Shown: positions 1 to 9,193 of the stretch, piece after piece | How the letters are laid out: every line of letters begins with the position of its first letter | Numbering within the stretch: the stretch's first letter is position 1 | Assembly (NCBI RefSeq): GCF_023369555.1 | Contig: NZ_JACJVC010000009.1 | Location: forward strand, 1-64,000 | Direction: 5' to 3' | From: Actinomyces sp. AC-20-1 | GTDB taxonomy: Bacteria > Actinomycetota > Actinomycetes > Actinomycetales > Actinomycetaceae | DNA length: 64,000 bases | Notes under the pieces: model-generated | Databases searched by the model: none | Seen by the model: only the letters and a program-made list of their open reading frames with translations | Told to the model about the DNA's origin: nothing | Made by a program: the position numbers and the translations under genes

Positions 1-1188
1 GCCCTGCTCAGCGCGGACCTGCGCGCCCCGGGCGGGGACCTCACCGCGCTCGCCCGCCAGGTGCGCGACGCCTCCCCCGCCTGGCGCACCGAGGCCCGGC
101 GGCTGGAGAGGGCGGCCGAGCAGGCGCTGCGCGGGCTGCCGGCCCCGCACAGGTCGGGCTCCTCCGGCAGCACCCGCGGGTCCGGGACGGGACCTGAGAC
201 CGTCGGCCTGGGCGAGGCCGTCGCGCGGGTCGCCGCCCTCGCCCACCCCGAGTGGCTCGCCCGCCGCCGCACAGGCGCCCCGGCCGCCGGTCAGGAGGCG
301 GCCTACGCGACGGTCGGCGGCACCGGCCTGCGCCTGCCCGCGTCCTCCCCCCTGGCGGCCTGCGAGTGGCTGGCCGTCGCCGACGTCGACCGCGCCCCCG
401 GGCGCTCGGACGCCCTCGTGCGCGCCGCGGCGCCCGTCGACGAGGACCTGGCGCTCGAGGTCGCCGCCGCCTGGCTCGCCGAGTCCGAGCGCACCGGGTG
501 GAAGGGCACGCGCCTGCGCGCGCAGCGGGTGCGCTCACTCGGCGCCATCGCCCTGTCCACCACCCCTGTCGCACCCTCACCGCAGGTGGTGGGCGACGCC
601 GTCGTCGCGCGCTGCCAGCAGGAGGGGCTGGACCTCCTGCCTTGGGGGGAGGCGGCCCGGCTGCGCGCCCGGATGCGCTTCCTGCACCGCGTGCTCGGTG
701 GGCCGTGGCCCGCCGTCGACGACGCCTCGTTGCTGGAGCGCGCCGATGAGTGGCTGCGCCCGGCCGCCCAGGCGCTGGCCGGCGCTCGGCAGCTCGACCT
801 CGGGCGCCTCGACGTCGGTGCGGCGCTGCGGGCCCTGTTGCCCTGGCCCGAGGCGGTCCGGCTGGACGAGCTGGCCCCCGAGCGCGTCGAGGTGCCCTCC
901 GGCTCCCACGTGAGGATCGACTACGACGGCGAGCGTCCCGTGCTGGCCGTGCGCGTGCAGGAGTGCTTCGGCTGGGCCGCGACGCCGCGCGTGGCCGGGG
1001 TGCCCGTCCTGCTGCACCTGCTGTCGCCGGCACGGCGCCCGGTGGCGGTCACCGACGACCTGCGCTCCTTCTGGCAGGGGCCCTACCAGCAGGTGCGGCG
1101 CGAGCTGCGCGGGCGCTACCCGAGGCACGCGTGGCCCGAGGACCCGTGGACGGCGCCGGCCCTGCGGGGGACCGGCAGGCGCGGCTGA
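1..1188 (+). CDS. hrpB: ATP-dependent helicase HrpB, C-terminal part (5' end outside window)
   Basis: The reading frame is open from the first base, so only the C-terminal part of the gene is here. The last ~100 residues carry the conserved HrpB C-terminal block: VRIDYDGERPVLAVRVQE, then HLLSPARRPVAVTDDL, then WPEDPWTA close to the end. HrpB proteins are DEAH-box RNA/DNA helicases of about 800 residues with a family-specific C-terminal domain. The helicase motor itself would lie upstream of the window. The cellular role of HrpB in actinobacteria is not well established. The next gene starts 20 bases downstream on the same strand, but seems to have its own promoter. Confidence 0.88.
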   Translation, partial: ALLSADLRAPGGDLTALARQVRDASPAWRTEARRLERAAEQALRGLPAPHRSGSSGSTRGSGTGPETVGLGEAVARVAALAHPEWLARRRTGAPAAGQEAAYATVGGTGLRLPASSPLAACEWLAVADVDRAPGRSDALVRAAAPVDEDLALEVAAAWLAESERTGWKGTRLRAQRVRSLGAIALSTTPVAPSPQVVGDAVVARCQQEGLDLLPWGEAARLRARMRFLHRVLGGPWPAVDDASLLERADEWLRPAAQALAGARQLDLGRLDVGAALRALLPWPEAVRLDELAPERVEVPSGSHVRIDYDGERPVLAVRVQECFGWAATPRVAGVPVLLHLLSPARRPVAVTDDLRSFWQGPYQQVRRELRGRYPRHAWPEDPWTAPALRGTGRRG

Positions 1189-1208
1189 GCGTCGGCCACA
1201 ATCGGGGG

Positions 1209-1811
1209 GTGAGCACCGCACCGGCCCCGCCCGTCCCGCCCGCGCCCCTCGACCCCACCGGGCCCTACCGCGTCGCCATGGTCTGCACCGGCAACATCTG
1301 CCGCTCCGCCATGGCGCAGGTGGTCCTCACCGACCGGCTGGCCGCCGCGGGCCTGGGGTCCGACGTCCTCGTCACCTCCTCGGGCGTCAGCGACGAGGAG
1401 CACGGCAACCCCATCGACCCACGGGCCCTGCGCCTGCTGCGCGAGCGCGGCTACGGCGCCGGCGACGACGAGGCGGCCCGCGCGGCCGGCAGGGTCCTGG
1501 CCTCCCACCGGGCGCACCGCGTCACCGACGCCGAGCTCACCGGCCACGACCTGCTGCTCGCCATGACCGGCGCCCACCGTCGCGAGCTCGTGCGCCGCGC
1601 GCAGCAGGTCGGCGCCGACCCCGGGCGCGTGCGCATGTTCCGCGCCTGGGACCCGGTGGCCCCGGCGGGGGCCCCTGACCGCGAGCTGGACGTGCCGGAC
1701 CCGTGGTACGGGACGATGGCGGACTTCGTCGACACCCTCGAGGTGGTCGAGCGGGTCTGCGACGCCCTGGTGGGCGCCCTCAGCCGAGCCTCGCGGCCAA
1801 CCAGCCGGTGA
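1209..1811 (+). CDS. Low-molecular-weight protein tyrosine phosphatase
   Basis: This is a cytoplasmic phosphatase of about 200 aa. The P-loop signature CTGNICRS (nucleophile Cys about residue 26, C-x5-R-S) sits near the N-terminus, and the family's general-acid loop is visible as DVPDPWYG near the C-terminus. In actinobacteria such enzymes remove phosphate from protein tyrosines; the partner kinase is not in view. I chose the GTG at 1209 because a -10-like CACAAT (1197-1202) ends six bases before it, which predicts a leaderless mRNA. No Shine-Dalgarno is present. The frame stays open further upstream, but that part overlaps hrpB and lacks family similarity. The 3' end overlaps the convergent hydrolase gene by 32 bases. 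Confidence 0.9.
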   Translation: MSTAPAPPVPPAPLDPTGPYRVAMVCTGNICRSAMAQVVLTDRLAAAGLGSDVLVTSSGVSDEEHGNPIDPRALRLLRERGYGAGDDEAARAAGRVLASHRAHRVTDAELTGHDLLLAMTGAHRRELVRRAQQVGADPGRVRMFRAWDPVAPAGAPDRELDVPDPWYGTMADFVDTLEVVERVCDALVGALSRASRPTSR

Positions 1812-2859
1812 GCACGGACAGGTACTCGCCGCGGGCCGGCTCGGGCGACAGCGCGAGGTCGTGCACGCCCCCGGGCACCTGGCGGACCGTGACGTCGCGG
1901 CCCAGGTAGGGGGCGCGCGCCACCATCTGGCGCACGTCGAGCACGAGGTCCTGGCGCAGCGCCTCCTCGGGCGTCAGCTCCTCCCTGGCGGCCCCCGTCG
2001 CCGAGTCGGTCGAGCAGCACAGGAGCACCGGCACCTCGATGCCCAGACCGTGGTGGACGTCGCGGTGCGCCCGGCGCACGGCCGCCATGAAGCCCGCCCT
2101 CACGGGGAAGGACGGCGAGGGCTTGAGCGACAGGTCCCAGTCCCACTCGCCCCCCCAGCGGCGGTGGAGGGTGCGCCCGTACAGGTCGTCGGAGGCATCC
2201 CCCAGCGTGGCGCCGAAGGCCCAGTCGGCGGGCCTCTCGCCGTCGCCCGCCCACCCGGGCACCCCCTGCGCCAGCGGGTCGTTGACGACGATGCGGTCCG
2301 GGTCCCGGCGCGAGAGCAGGTCGACCAGGGCCGAGCCGTAGGAGCGCATGAGCCCCCCCGCCTGAAGGTCCAGCCACGGGGAGTTGAGCGTCACGGCCTC
2401 CACGGCCCCCGGGTGGTCGCCCGCCCACAGGACCACCTGGAGGCCGCCCGTGGAGTGCCCGTTGAGGACGAGGGCCGTGTGGCCGTGCTCCTCGCGGATG
2501 ATCCGCACCGCCTCGCTGATCTCCTCGTCGTGCACGCGCAGGTCGCGCACGTCGTGCGGGGAGCGGTAGCCGACGCCGGAGCGCCCGCAGGTGCGCAGGT
2601 CCAGGGCGTAGAACTCGTAGCCGGCGCCCAGGAGCGCGTCAGCGAGCCAGGTCTGGAAGAAGTAGTCGTTGCGGCCGTGCAGGTACAGGACGGCGCGCGC
2701 GTGGCGCGGGGCCCGGCCCGGCTCGGGCACGGCCTCGCGCTGGTGGACCAGGACGGCGTGGTCGGCGCCGGGGGCGTCGTCGCTCACCGTCACGGGCAGG
2801 CGGCGGGCGACCCACGGCTCGCCCAGGAGGTCCGTCTCGAGGAGGGGCTCGGTGCTCAT
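1780..2859 (-). CDS. Alpha/beta hydrolase (serine hydrolase / lysophospholipase-like)
   Basis: A 359-aa cytoplasmic protein with an alpha/beta-hydrolase fold. It has an oxyanion-side motif VLYLHGRNDYFF and the nucleophile elbow LNGHSTGG (Ser in G-x-S-x-G). A late GGVHDLALSP probably contributes the catalytic His. The substrate cannot be deduced; the HGRNDYF block resembles lysophospholipase/monoacylglycerol-lipase-like actinobacterial hydrolases. The ATG at 2859 is preferred because a CAGGAT box ends six bases upstream (leaderless pattern) and upstream in-frame residues look non-coding. The gene is divergent from the SAM riboswitch/met operon and convergent with the phosphatase. Confidence 0.8.
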   Translation of the reverse strand: MSTEPLLETDLLGEPWVARRLPVTVSDDAPGADHAVLVHQREAVPEPGRAPRHARAVLYLHGRNDYFFQTWLADALLGAGYEFYALDLRTCGRSGVGYRSPHDVRDLRVHDEEISEAVRIIREEHGHTALVLNGHSTGGLQVVLWAGDHPGAVEAVTLNSPWLDLQAGGLMRSYGSALVDLLSRRDPDRIVVNDPLAQGVPGWAGDGERPADWAFGATLGDASDDLYGRTLHRRWGGEWDWDLSLKPSPSFPVRAGFMAAVRRAHRDVHHGLGIEVPVLLCCSTDSATGAAREELTPEEALRQDLVLDVRQMVARAPYLGRDVTVRQVPGGVHDLALSPEPARGEYLSVLTGWLAARLG

Positions 2860-2960
2860 GACCGCATCCTGGCACTCCCAGCCGCCCGGCGAGTGACCTT
2901 CGTCCCTCACGGCCGGCAGTCCTTGACACACTCCCTCGCCCGCCACCTATCGTGTGCTCA

Positions 2961-3048
2961 ACCATCCAGAGCAACCGAGAGACCTGGCTCGACGACGTTG
3001 CAGCAACCCCCGCTTCGCGGTGAGGGTGCTTCCGCCAGGACCGATGGA
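2961..3048 (+). promoter_or_regulatory. SAM-I-type (S-box) riboswitch in front of metNIQ
   Basis: The element shows the S-box core: CAGAG after the P1 5' strand, GAGAGACCTGGC, GACGACGTTGCAGCAACC, GGTGCTTCC and a GCCAGG that pairs with CCTGGC. P1 is CCATC (2962-2966) with GATGG (3043-3047). It lies directly upstream of a methionine ABC importer, as expected for SAM sensing. The 3' strand of P1 runs into the GGAGG ribosome binding site (3046-3050) of metN, so ligand-bound P1 could directly mask initiation. SAM-I is my preferred class; an actinobacterial SAM-I/IV variant is possible. Confidence 0.82.
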
Positions 3049-3055
3049 GGAATGA

Positions 3056-4096
3056 GTGAGCGACCTGTACGCACCCACCGTCTCCGGCGAGGCCGGAGCG
3101 GAGCCCATGATCTCGCTGCGCGACGTCCACAAGGTCTACACGCTGCGCGACGGCACCGAGGTGCGCGCTCTCGACGGCCTGAGCCTCGACGTCGCCCCCG
3201 GCTCCATCCACGGCGTCGTCGGGACCTCCGGCGCCGGCAAGTCCACCCTCATCCGCTGCCTCACCGGGCTCGAGCCCGTCACCAGCGGGCAGGTGCTCGT
3301 CGCCGGACGGGACATCTCGCACCTGTCCTCCCGCGAGCTGCGCGAGGCCCGCCGCCAGATCGGCATGGTCTTCCAGCACGCCAACCTGCTCGAGCAGCGC
3401 ACGACCGCCCAGAACACCGCCTACCCGCTCTACCTGGCCGGCGTGCCCAAGGGCGAGCGCCACGAGACCGTCGCCCGCATGCTCGAGCTCGTCGACCTGG
3501 CGGACCGCGGCGCGTCCTACCCGGCCCAGCTCTCCGGGGGCCAGCAGCAGCGCGTGGGCATCGCCCGCGCGCTCGCGGACCAGCCCGCCGTGCTCCTGTG
3601 CGACGAGCCCACCAGCGCCCTCGACCCGGAGACCACCCGCTCGATCCTCGAGCTCATCCGGGACGTGCGCGACCGTCTCGGTGTCACCGTCATCATCATC
3701 ACCCACGAGATGAGCGTCGTGCGCTCCGTGTGCGACTCCGTCAGCCTCCTCGAGGCGGGCAGGATCGTCGAGTCCGGCCCCATCGAGCGGGTCGTCTCCG
3801 ACGTCACCTCCCGCCTGTCCCTCGAGCTGGTACCCGTCCCAGTCGTGCCCGACGACGCCGTCCACCCGGGTGAGGCGGTCATCGACGTCGCCCTCACCGC
3901 CCACCCCGGGCAGCCCGCCGCCGCCCAGGTCCTGGCCCTCGTGGCCGAGCAGGGCGCCGACGTCGCCGGCGGCGTCTTCGAGACCCTCGGCCAGGCTCAG
4001 GTGGGTCGCCTCGCCCTCACCCTCCCGGCCGAGCGCACCGAGACGGCCCTGGCCGTCCTGCGATCCGCCGGCGTCCACGCGGAGGTCCGCGCATGA
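3056..4096 (+). CDS. metN: Methionine import ATP-binding protein MetN
   Basis: A 346-aa ABC ATPase that energizes uptake of D/L-methionine with MetI and MetQ. It has Walker [10 protein letters not shown] (about residue 56), signature LSGGQQQR, Walker [13 protein letters not shown] and H-loop ITHEM. A C-terminal NIL-type domain of about 80 residues, starting near [10 protein letters not shown], is the methionine-sensing domain typical of MetN. Start is GTG at 3056, five bases after GGAGG. An out-of-frame ATG at 3052 does not lead into the ATPase. Translation is probably repressed by SAM through the upstream riboswitch. The stop overlaps the metI start (ATGA). Confidence 0.95.
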   Translation: MSDLYAPTVSGEAGAEPMISLRDVHKVYTLRDGTEVRALDGLSLDVAPGSIHGVVGTSGAGKSTLIRCLTGLEPVTSGQVLVAGRDISHLSSRELREARRQIGMVFQHANLLEQRTTAQNTAYPLYLAGVPKGERHETVARMLELVDLADRGASYPAQLSGGQQQRVGIARALADQPAVLLCDEPTSALDPETTRSILELIRDVRDRLGVTVIIITHEMSVVRSVCDSVSLLEAGRIVESGPIERVVSDVTSRLSLELVPVPVVPDDAVHPGEAVIDVALTAHPGQPAAAQVLALVAEQGADVAGGVFETLGQAQVGRLALTLPAERTETALAVLRSAGVHAEVRA

Positions 4097-4839
4097 GCAC
4101 CCTCACCACCCTCTCCCTGACGGCCCACCCGGTCCTCGGTGCCCTGTCGGCCGCCGCCTCCAACGACGGCACCTGGTTCGAGCGCAGGGTCATCCAGCAG
4201 AAGCTCGTCCCCGCGATCCTCGAGACCCTGGGCATGACCTTCGTGTCCGGCACGCTCGCCATCGCCTTCGGCCTGCTGCTCGGTCTCGCTCTGGTCACCA
4301 CCGGCAAGCGCGGCCAGCACCGCAACCGTCTCCTCTACGAGGTCCTGTCGCAGGCCGTCAACTTCGGCCGCTCGATGCCCTTCATCATCCTGCTCGTGGC
4401 CATCATCGCCTTCACTCGCCTCATCGTGGGCTCCTCCATCGGCTGGGCGGCGGCCTGCGTGCCGCTGACCGTCGGCGCGATCCCCTTCTACGCCCGCCTG
4501 GTGGAGAACGCGATCGCGGAGGTTGACGAGGGCAAGGTCGAGGCGGCCCTCATGATGGGCGCGTCCCCCAACCAGATCACCTGGGGCGTGCTCGTGCGCG
4601 AGGCCCTGCCGGGGCTCATCAGCGCCGGCACGGTCACCTTCATCACCCTCATCGGCTACTCCGCGATGGCCGGCACCGTCGGCGGCGGAGGGCTCGGGGA
4701 CCTGGCCATCCAGTATGGGCACAACCGCAACTGGACGGACGTCATCATCCTCACCGTCATCATCATCGCGGCCATCGTCGCCGTCATCCAGGTCGCGGGC
4801 GACCTCCTCGCCCGCGTCGTCGACCACCGCCGCCGCTGA
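4093..4839 (+). CDS. metI: Methionine ABC transporter permease MetI
   Basis: A 248-aa inner-membrane permease with about five hydrophobic segments. It carries the coupling motif EAALMMGASPNQITWGVL followed by REALPGL, matching MetI/BPD_transp_1 permeases. An SMPFIILLVAIIAF segment and a terminal VAGDLLARVVDHRRR are typical of the family. It forms the translocation pore of MetNIQ. Its ATG overlaps the metN stop by four bases, so translation is coupled, and metQ follows after 57 bases. Confidence 0.93.
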   Translation: MSTLTTLSLTAHPVLGALSAAASNDGTWFERRVIQQKLVPAILETLGMTFVSGTLAIAFGLLLGLALVTTGKRGQHRNRLLYEVLSQAVNFGRSMPFIILLVAIIAFTRLIVGSSIGWAAACVPLTVGAIPFYARLVENAIAEVDEGKVEAALMMGASPNQITWGVLVREALPGLISAGTVTFITLIGYSAMAGTVGGGGLGDLAIQYGHNRNWTDVIILTVIIIAAIVAVIQVAGDLLARVVDHRRR

Positions 4840-4896
4840 CAGCCCCGCTGCAGCCCGGCCCACCGCACCCCCCACCAGAAGAGTAAGGACACCACT

Positions 4897-5784
4897 ATGG
4901 CCTCCACCCTCACCCGTCGTTCCGTCATCGCCGGCGGTCTCGCCTCCGCGCTCGCGCTCACCCTCGCCGCCTGCGGCGGCTCCGGCTCCTCCACGGGCTC
5001 CTCAGGCTCCGGCGAGTCCGGCGCGGTCGACGGCATCAGCGTCGACGGCGAGACCACCACCATCAAGGTCGGCGCCACCCCGAACCCGCACGTCGAGATG
5101 CTTCAGTGGATCCAGGACAACCTGGCGGCCGAGGCCGGGCTCAACCTCGACATCGTCGAGATCACCGACTACCAGACGCCCAACACCTCCCTCGCGGACG
5201 GCTCCCTGGCGGCGAACTTCTACCAGACGCCCAACTTCCTCGCCCAGCAGATCGACGAGAAGGGCTACGACTTCGTCTCCGTCGCCGACGTGCACATCGA
5301 GCCGATGGGCATCTACTCCGCCACGGCCAAGGGCATTGAGGAGATCGCCGACGGCTCCTCCATCACCCTCAACAACGACCCGGCGAACACGGCCCGCGGC
5401 CTCAAGCTGCTCGAGGCCGCCGGCCTCATCACCCTCGACGACTCGGTGGACCTGCCCTCCGACCTCGACATCACGGACAACCCGAAGAACCTCAAGATCG
5501 TCACGGTCGCCGGTGAGCAGGTCGCCACGACGATGTCGGACGCGAACGTCGGCGCCGTCGTCCTCAACGGCAACTACGCCATCGACGCGGGCCTGACCCC
5601 CTCCAAGGACGCCCTCCTCCTCGAGGAGGCCGAGGGCTCCCCCTACGTCAACCAGCTCGTCGTGCGCACCGCCGACAAGGACAACGAGGCCCTCACCACG
5701 CTGGCCGGCCTCATGACCTCCCCCGAGCTCAGCGCCTGGATCTCCGAGCGCTGGACGGACGGCTCCGTCATCGCCGCCTTCTGA
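4897..5784 (+). CDS. metQ: Methionine-binding lipoprotein MetQ (NlpA family)
   Basis: A 295-aa extracytoplasmic substrate-binding lipoprotein. The N-terminus has twin arginines (LTRRSVIAGG), a hydrophobic stretch and lipobox LAAC with Cys about residue 26, followed by a Ser/Gly-rich linker. NlpA-family blocks are visible: IKVGATPNPHVEML, NFYQTPNFLAQQ and the NNDPANTARGLKLLE region that contacts the ligand. It is the last gene of the met operon and ends just before a strong bidirectional terminator. Methionine as ligand follows from the family and the SAM riboswitch. Confidence 0.93.
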   Translation: MASTLTRRSVIAGGLASALALTLAACGGSGSSTGSSGSGESGAVDGISVDGETTTIKVGATPNPHVEMLQWIQDNLAAEAGLNLDIVEITDYQTPNTSLADGSLAANFYQTPNFLAQQIDEKGYDFVSVADVHIEPMGIYSATAKGIEEIADGSSITLNNDPANTARGLKLLEAAGLITLDDSVDLPSDLDITDNPKNLKIVTVAGEQVATTMSDANVGAVVLNGNYAIDAGLTPSKDALLLEEAEGSPYVNQLVVRTADKDNEALTTLAGLMTSPELSAWISERWTDGSVIAAF

Positions 5785-5790
5785 GCCGCC

Positions 5791-5863
5791 CCCGGGCCGG
5801 CCGGCCCGGGTCGCGACCATGTGCGAGGACCCCGCCTCAGTGTGAGGCGGGGTCCTCGCACAT
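5791..5863. terminator. Bidirectional terminator between metQ and the convergent secreted-protein gene
   Basis: A perfect 21-bp inverted repeat with a 3-base loop (GTG) spans 5819-5863. It is preceded by a perfect 20-bp palindrome, CCCGGGCCGG followed by its mirror, at 5791-5810. Both lie in the gap between two convergent genes, so the long hairpin can stop transcription from either side. There is no T-run, as is common in high-GC actinobacteria. Confidence 0.85.
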
Positions 5864-5869
5864 GAGGTC

Positions 5870-7204
5870 TCAGCCGGCGGGGACGTAGCCGTTCAGGGTG
5901 CCGGCGTCGACGTCGTAGCCGACGGCGAGGCTCTCCGTCACCATCGAGAGCTGGTCGCCGGCCATGACGTCCGTGCCCTCGAAGGTGACGGCCTCGCCCG
6001 TGGAGGTGTCGTGCATGAAGGCGAAGGCGTTGTCCGTCAGGCGGTCCTTGAGACGGACCGTCATGACCGTGTGCTCCGGGGTCATCGTCACCCAGGTCGC
6101 GCAGGACATGGAGGTCTGGGCGATGACGTCGGCGGAGGCGCCGGCCGAGATCGTGGGGACCTCGATGGTCGGGCCGTCAACGGCCCGGACCCTGTCGAGG
6201 CAGTCGCTGTCCTGCGGGTGGTAGCCCCAGCCGATGATGGTGCTGAGGTCGCCGTCGGCCCACAGGTCCTTGAACTGCCCGCGGGTGCGCGGGTGGGGGC
6301 CGTACTGCGGGGTCTCGTTCGCGACCCACGGCGTGGTGCCCGGGTAGTCCTCCGTCGCCTCGCCGCCCTTGATCCCGTAGGAGTAGATGTGCCAGTACTC
6401 CTGGCTCAGGTCCCAGGAGGCGATGGCCCAGCCGTCGGCGGCCGCCGCGATGGTCCAGCCCTGCAGCGCGGGCATCGTGAAGGCGATGGCCTCACCGGTG
6501 TCGATGTTGACGGCCGCGTGGGCGCCGACGAGGGCGTAGCGGGCGCCGTCGCGGTGGTAGACCGTGGGGGCCTGGGTCATGGACTCGAGCTCGCGGTGGC
6601 CGCTGGGGACCTTGGCGGTCCACACCGGTGCGCTGCTGCCGGGCGCCCAGCCGTAGCAGGACTCGGAGTCGGGGCAGGTGACCACCCGGTCCTCCAGGAC
6701 GACGGGGCGGTCCGCCGCCGACCACGGGGCGGTGGAGACGGTTCCGGTGGCGAGGTCGATGAGGGTGGTGCCGTGCACGAGCGTGGTCGAGTCCCACACC
6801 TGGAAGGGCGCCTCCCCCACGGTCCCGGCGGTGAGGTCGGCCGTGGCGGTCCACGCCTGGGTGGCGCCGGAGGCATCGACCCGGTAGCCGGTGAGGGCGG
6901 CGCTCGTGCCCGTGGAGGCGGAGCGCTCCACGGCCACCAGGTAGTCGCCGGCGACGACGACCTCGGCGCCTGCGGGGACCTGGGCGGACCAGACCCGGGT
7001 CGCGCCCTGGGCCCAGCCGCCCTCCGGCAGGGCGTAGGGGCGCACGTTCGTGGCGCTCATCGCGGTGCGCTGGTCGGCGGAGGTGACCCAGCCGAGAGCG
7101 CCGACGCCCGCGAGGGTGAGCGCACCGGCCAGGACGGCGACGAGGACCGCCCGGAGGCCGGGCCTGTCGGGCTGACGCGCGGGCGAGGCGGGGGACAAGG
7201 TCAT
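5870..7204 (-). CDS. Membrane-anchored extracytoplasmic protein, probable beta-propeller-like fold
   Basis: I do not recognise this 444-aa protein. One N-terminal transmembrane segment (about residues 17-40, AVLVAVLAGALTLAGVGALGW) is followed by a long outside domain rich in short beta-like repeats with W, G and Asp turns. Examples are TRVWSAQVPAGAEVVVAGDYLVAVE, DRVVTCPDSESCYGWAPG and APVWTAKVPSG, and the pattern recalls PQQ/WD-like propellers. Several Cys may form disulfides outside. The start ATG at 7204 is supported by TAGCAT (7211-7216) ending six bases upstream, which predicts a leaderless transcript. It is transcribed convergently to metQ, and its function is unknown. Confidence 0.7.
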   Translation of the reverse strand: MTLSPASPARQPDRPGLRAVLVAVLAGALTLAGVGALGWVTSADQRTAMSATNVRPYALPEGGWAQGATRVWSAQVPAGAEVVVAGDYLVAVERSASTGTSAALTGYRVDASGATQAWTATADLTAGTVGEAPFQVWDSTTLVHGTTLIDLATGTVSTAPWSAADRPVVLEDRVVTCPDSESCYGWAPGSSAPVWTAKVPSGHRELESMTQAPTVYHRDGARYALVGAHAAVNIDTGEAIAFTMPALQGWTIAAAADGWAIASWDLSQEYWHIYSYGIKGGEATEDYPGTTPWVANETPQYGPHPRTRGQFKDLWADGDLSTIIGWGYHPQDSDCLDRVRAVDGPTIEVPTISAGASADVIAQTSMSCATWVTMTPEHTVMTVRLKDRLTDNAFAFMHDTSTGEAVTFEGTDVMAGDQLSMVTESLAVGYDVDAGTLNGYVPAG

Positions 7205-7271
7205 GGTGTGATGCTAAGGGGGTGGGCGCCGTCGGGCAGCCCCCTCGGGACGGTCCCGGCGCGCCCGAGCG

Positions 7272-7910
7272 TCAGTCGACGATGCCGTAGAGGCGGTCTC
7301 CGGCGTCGCCGAGGCCGGGGACGATATAGGCCTTGTCGTTGAGGCGCTCGTCGACGTGGGCGGTGACGATGGTGACGTTCGCCCGGCCGCCGATGGCCTC
7401 CTCGAGGGTCCTCAGGCCCTCGGGGGCGGCGATGAGGCACAGGGCGGTGACGTCGCGGGCACCGTGGGCCAGCAGGTACTCGACGGCGGCGATGAGCGTG
7501 TGGCCCGTGGCGAGCATCGGGTCGACGACGAAGCACTGGCGGCCGGAGAGGTCGTCCGGGAGGCGGTTGGCGTAGGTCTCGATCTCGAGGGTGTCCTCGT
7601 CGCGCTTCATCCCCAGGAAGCCGACCTCGGCGGTCGGCAGGAGGCGGGTCATGCCCTCGAGCATGCCGAGCCCGGCGCGCAGGATCGGCACGACGATGGG
7701 GCGGGGGTCCGCGATGCGACGGCACTGGGCGACGGCAACCGGGGTCTGGATGCTGACCTCCTCGGTGCGTACCTCACGGGTGGCCTCGTAGGCCAGGAGG
7801 GTGACGAGCTCGTCGACGAGCTGGCGGAAGACCGCGGAGGGGGTCTTCTCGTCGCGCAGGACGGAGAGCTTGTGGTCGATGAGCGGGTGGTCGGCAACGT
7901 GCAGGCGCAT
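7272..7910 (-). CDS. upp: Uracil phosphoribosyltransferase
   Basis: A 212-aa cytoplasmic salvage enzyme that makes UMP from uracil and PRPP. The PRPP-binding loop is visible as [14 protein letters not shown], with the family blocks [13 protein letters not shown] near the middle and [15 protein letters not shown] at the C-terminus. Length is close to the usual 208-210 aa. I chose the ATG at 7910 over an in-frame GTG two codons upstream. A TAGGCT box (7917-7922) ends exactly six bases before the ATG, so transcription probably begins at the ATG. tadA ends 50 bases upstream on the same strand. Confidence 0.95.
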   Translation of the reverse strand: MRLHVADHPLIDHKLSVLRDEKTPSAVFRQLVDELVTLLAYEATREVRTEEVSIQTPVAVAQCRRIADPRPIVVPILRAGLGMLEGMTRLLPTAEVGFLGMKRDEDTLEIETYANRLPDDLSGRQCFVVDPMLATGHTLIAAVEYLLAHGARDVTALCLIAAPEGLRTLEEAIGGRANVTIVTAHVDERLNDKAYIVPGLGDAGDRLYGIVD

Positions 7911-7960
7911 GGGCACAGCCTACGGCGCACGCCGGGCCCGTGCCGTTGTCCGGACGGCGA

Positions 7961-8425
7961 TCAGCGGCGCCCGGAGAAGAAGGAGCGGAGCAGGGCCTCG
8001 GACTCGGCAGCGCGCAGGCCGGTGAGGACCTCGACGCGGTGGTTCGCGCGCGCGTCGCGCAGGACGTCGCGCACGCTGCCGCAGGCACCGGTGCGCGGCT
8101 CCCACGCCCCCAGGACCACGGTGGCGAGGCGGGCGAGCTGGATGGCGCCCGCGCACATCGTGCAGGGCTCCAGGGTGACGACGAGCGTGCAGCCGTCCAG
8201 GTGCGAGTCGCCCAGCGCGGCGCCCGCGGCCCTGAGCGCGCGGACCTCGGCATGGGCGGTGGGGTCGTGCTCGGCCTCACGGGCGTTGGCGGCCTCGGCC
8301 AGGACCCGGCCGTCGGGGGCGAGGACGACGGCACCGACGGGCACCTCGCCCTGCTCGCCGGCGGTCCGGGCGAGGTCGAGGGCGCGGTCCATGGCGGCGC
8401 CGTAGCGCTCGTCGGTCAGGGTCAC
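7961..8425 (-). CDS. tadA: tRNA-specific adenosine deaminase (A34 to inosine)
   Basis: A 154-aa zinc deaminase that converts adenosine 34 of tRNA-Arg(ACG) to inosine. The motifs are HAEVRAL (zinc His plus catalytic Glu) and LEPCTMCAGAI (two zinc Cys), with PVGAVVL upstream and RSFFSGRR at the end. Length is normal. The start is GTG at 8425; a GAGGCT box ends six bases upstream and may be a weak leaderless promoter. upp follows on the same strand. A cytidine deaminase role is unlikely given the TadA-specific C-terminus. Confidence 0.92.
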   Translation of the reverse strand: MTLTDERYGAAMDRALDLARTAGEQGEVPVGAVVLAPDGRVLAEAANAREAEHDPTAHAEVRALRAAGAALGDSHLDGCTLVVTLEPCTMCAGAIQLARLATVVLGAWEPRTGACGSVRDVLRDARANHRVEVLTGLRAAESEALLRSFFSGRR

Positions 8426-8535
8426 GGAGACAGCCTCGCACGTGAGCGGCCGGAGCCGGCGGCAGGTCGGCGTGGATCATCCGACGGCGGTGGGCAGCCC
8501 TGCCCAGGGGATGTGCCGCTCGATAGTCTGCTCGT

Positions 8536-9123
8536 ATGACAGACGCCGAGATGACCCTTGAGCGGTTCCTTGAGATGACGGCACGTGGGCGGGCCCTGCC
8601 CCACGACGAGCAGGTGCATGCCTTCATGGTGGCCGTGGGTGAGGAGAGCCGGCGCCTGACGGCCCGCCTGAACTCCGAGTACCTGGACCCGGCTGAGCGG
8701 GCCGAGCTCTTCGGTCGGATCACCGGGGAGGGGGCGCCGGAGGGATTCGGCATCTTCCCGCCCTTCACCACGGACTTCGGCCGCAACATCCACGTCTCTG
8801 AAGGCGTGTTCATCAACTCGGGGTGCCGTTTCCAGGACCAGGGCGGCATCTGGATCGGGGCTCGCAGCCTTATCGGGCACAACGTCGTGCTCGCGACCCT
8901 CAACCACGACCTGTCCGTGGCCCGGCGCGGTGACACGATCCCCGCGCCGATCCGCATCGGCGAGGACGTGTGGGTCGGCGCGAACGTCACCGTGCTGGCG
9001 GGTGTCACCATCGGTGACGGCGCGGTGGTGGCCGCGGGGGCGGTCGTGACCAAGGACGTGCCCGCACGGACCGTGGTGGCCGGGGTGCCGGCGCGGGTGG
9101 TGCGTGAGGCACCTGAGGAGTGA
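8536..9123 (+). CDS. Sugar O-acetyltransferase (maltose/galactoside acetyltransferase type)
   Basis: A 195-aa left-handed beta-helix acetyltransferase that uses acetyl-CoA. The N-terminal helical region (about 1-55) matches the Maa/LacA domain. Hexapeptide repeats follow ([48 protein letters not shown]). NHD after LATL provides the catalytic His, and [11 protein letters not shown] is the usual end. The acceptor sugar is unknown. A TAGTCT box (8524-8529) ends six bases before the ATG, so the mRNA is probably leaderless. Confidence 0.88.
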   Translation: MTDAEMTLERFLEMTARGRALPHDEQVHAFMVAVGEESRRLTARLNSEYLDPAERAELFGRITGEGAPEGFGIFPPFTTDFGRNIHVSEGVFINSGCRFQDQGGIWIGARSLIGHNVVLATLNHDLSVARRGDTIPAPIRIGEDVWVGANVTVLAGVTIGDGAVVAAGAVVTKDVPARTVVAGVPARVVREAPEE

Positions 9124-9193
9124 GCGCGTGAGCGAGGTCGCAGGGACGCGGGATTGGGCGTGAGGGGCCCGTCCGTGTACCCTCGTTCTCCGA

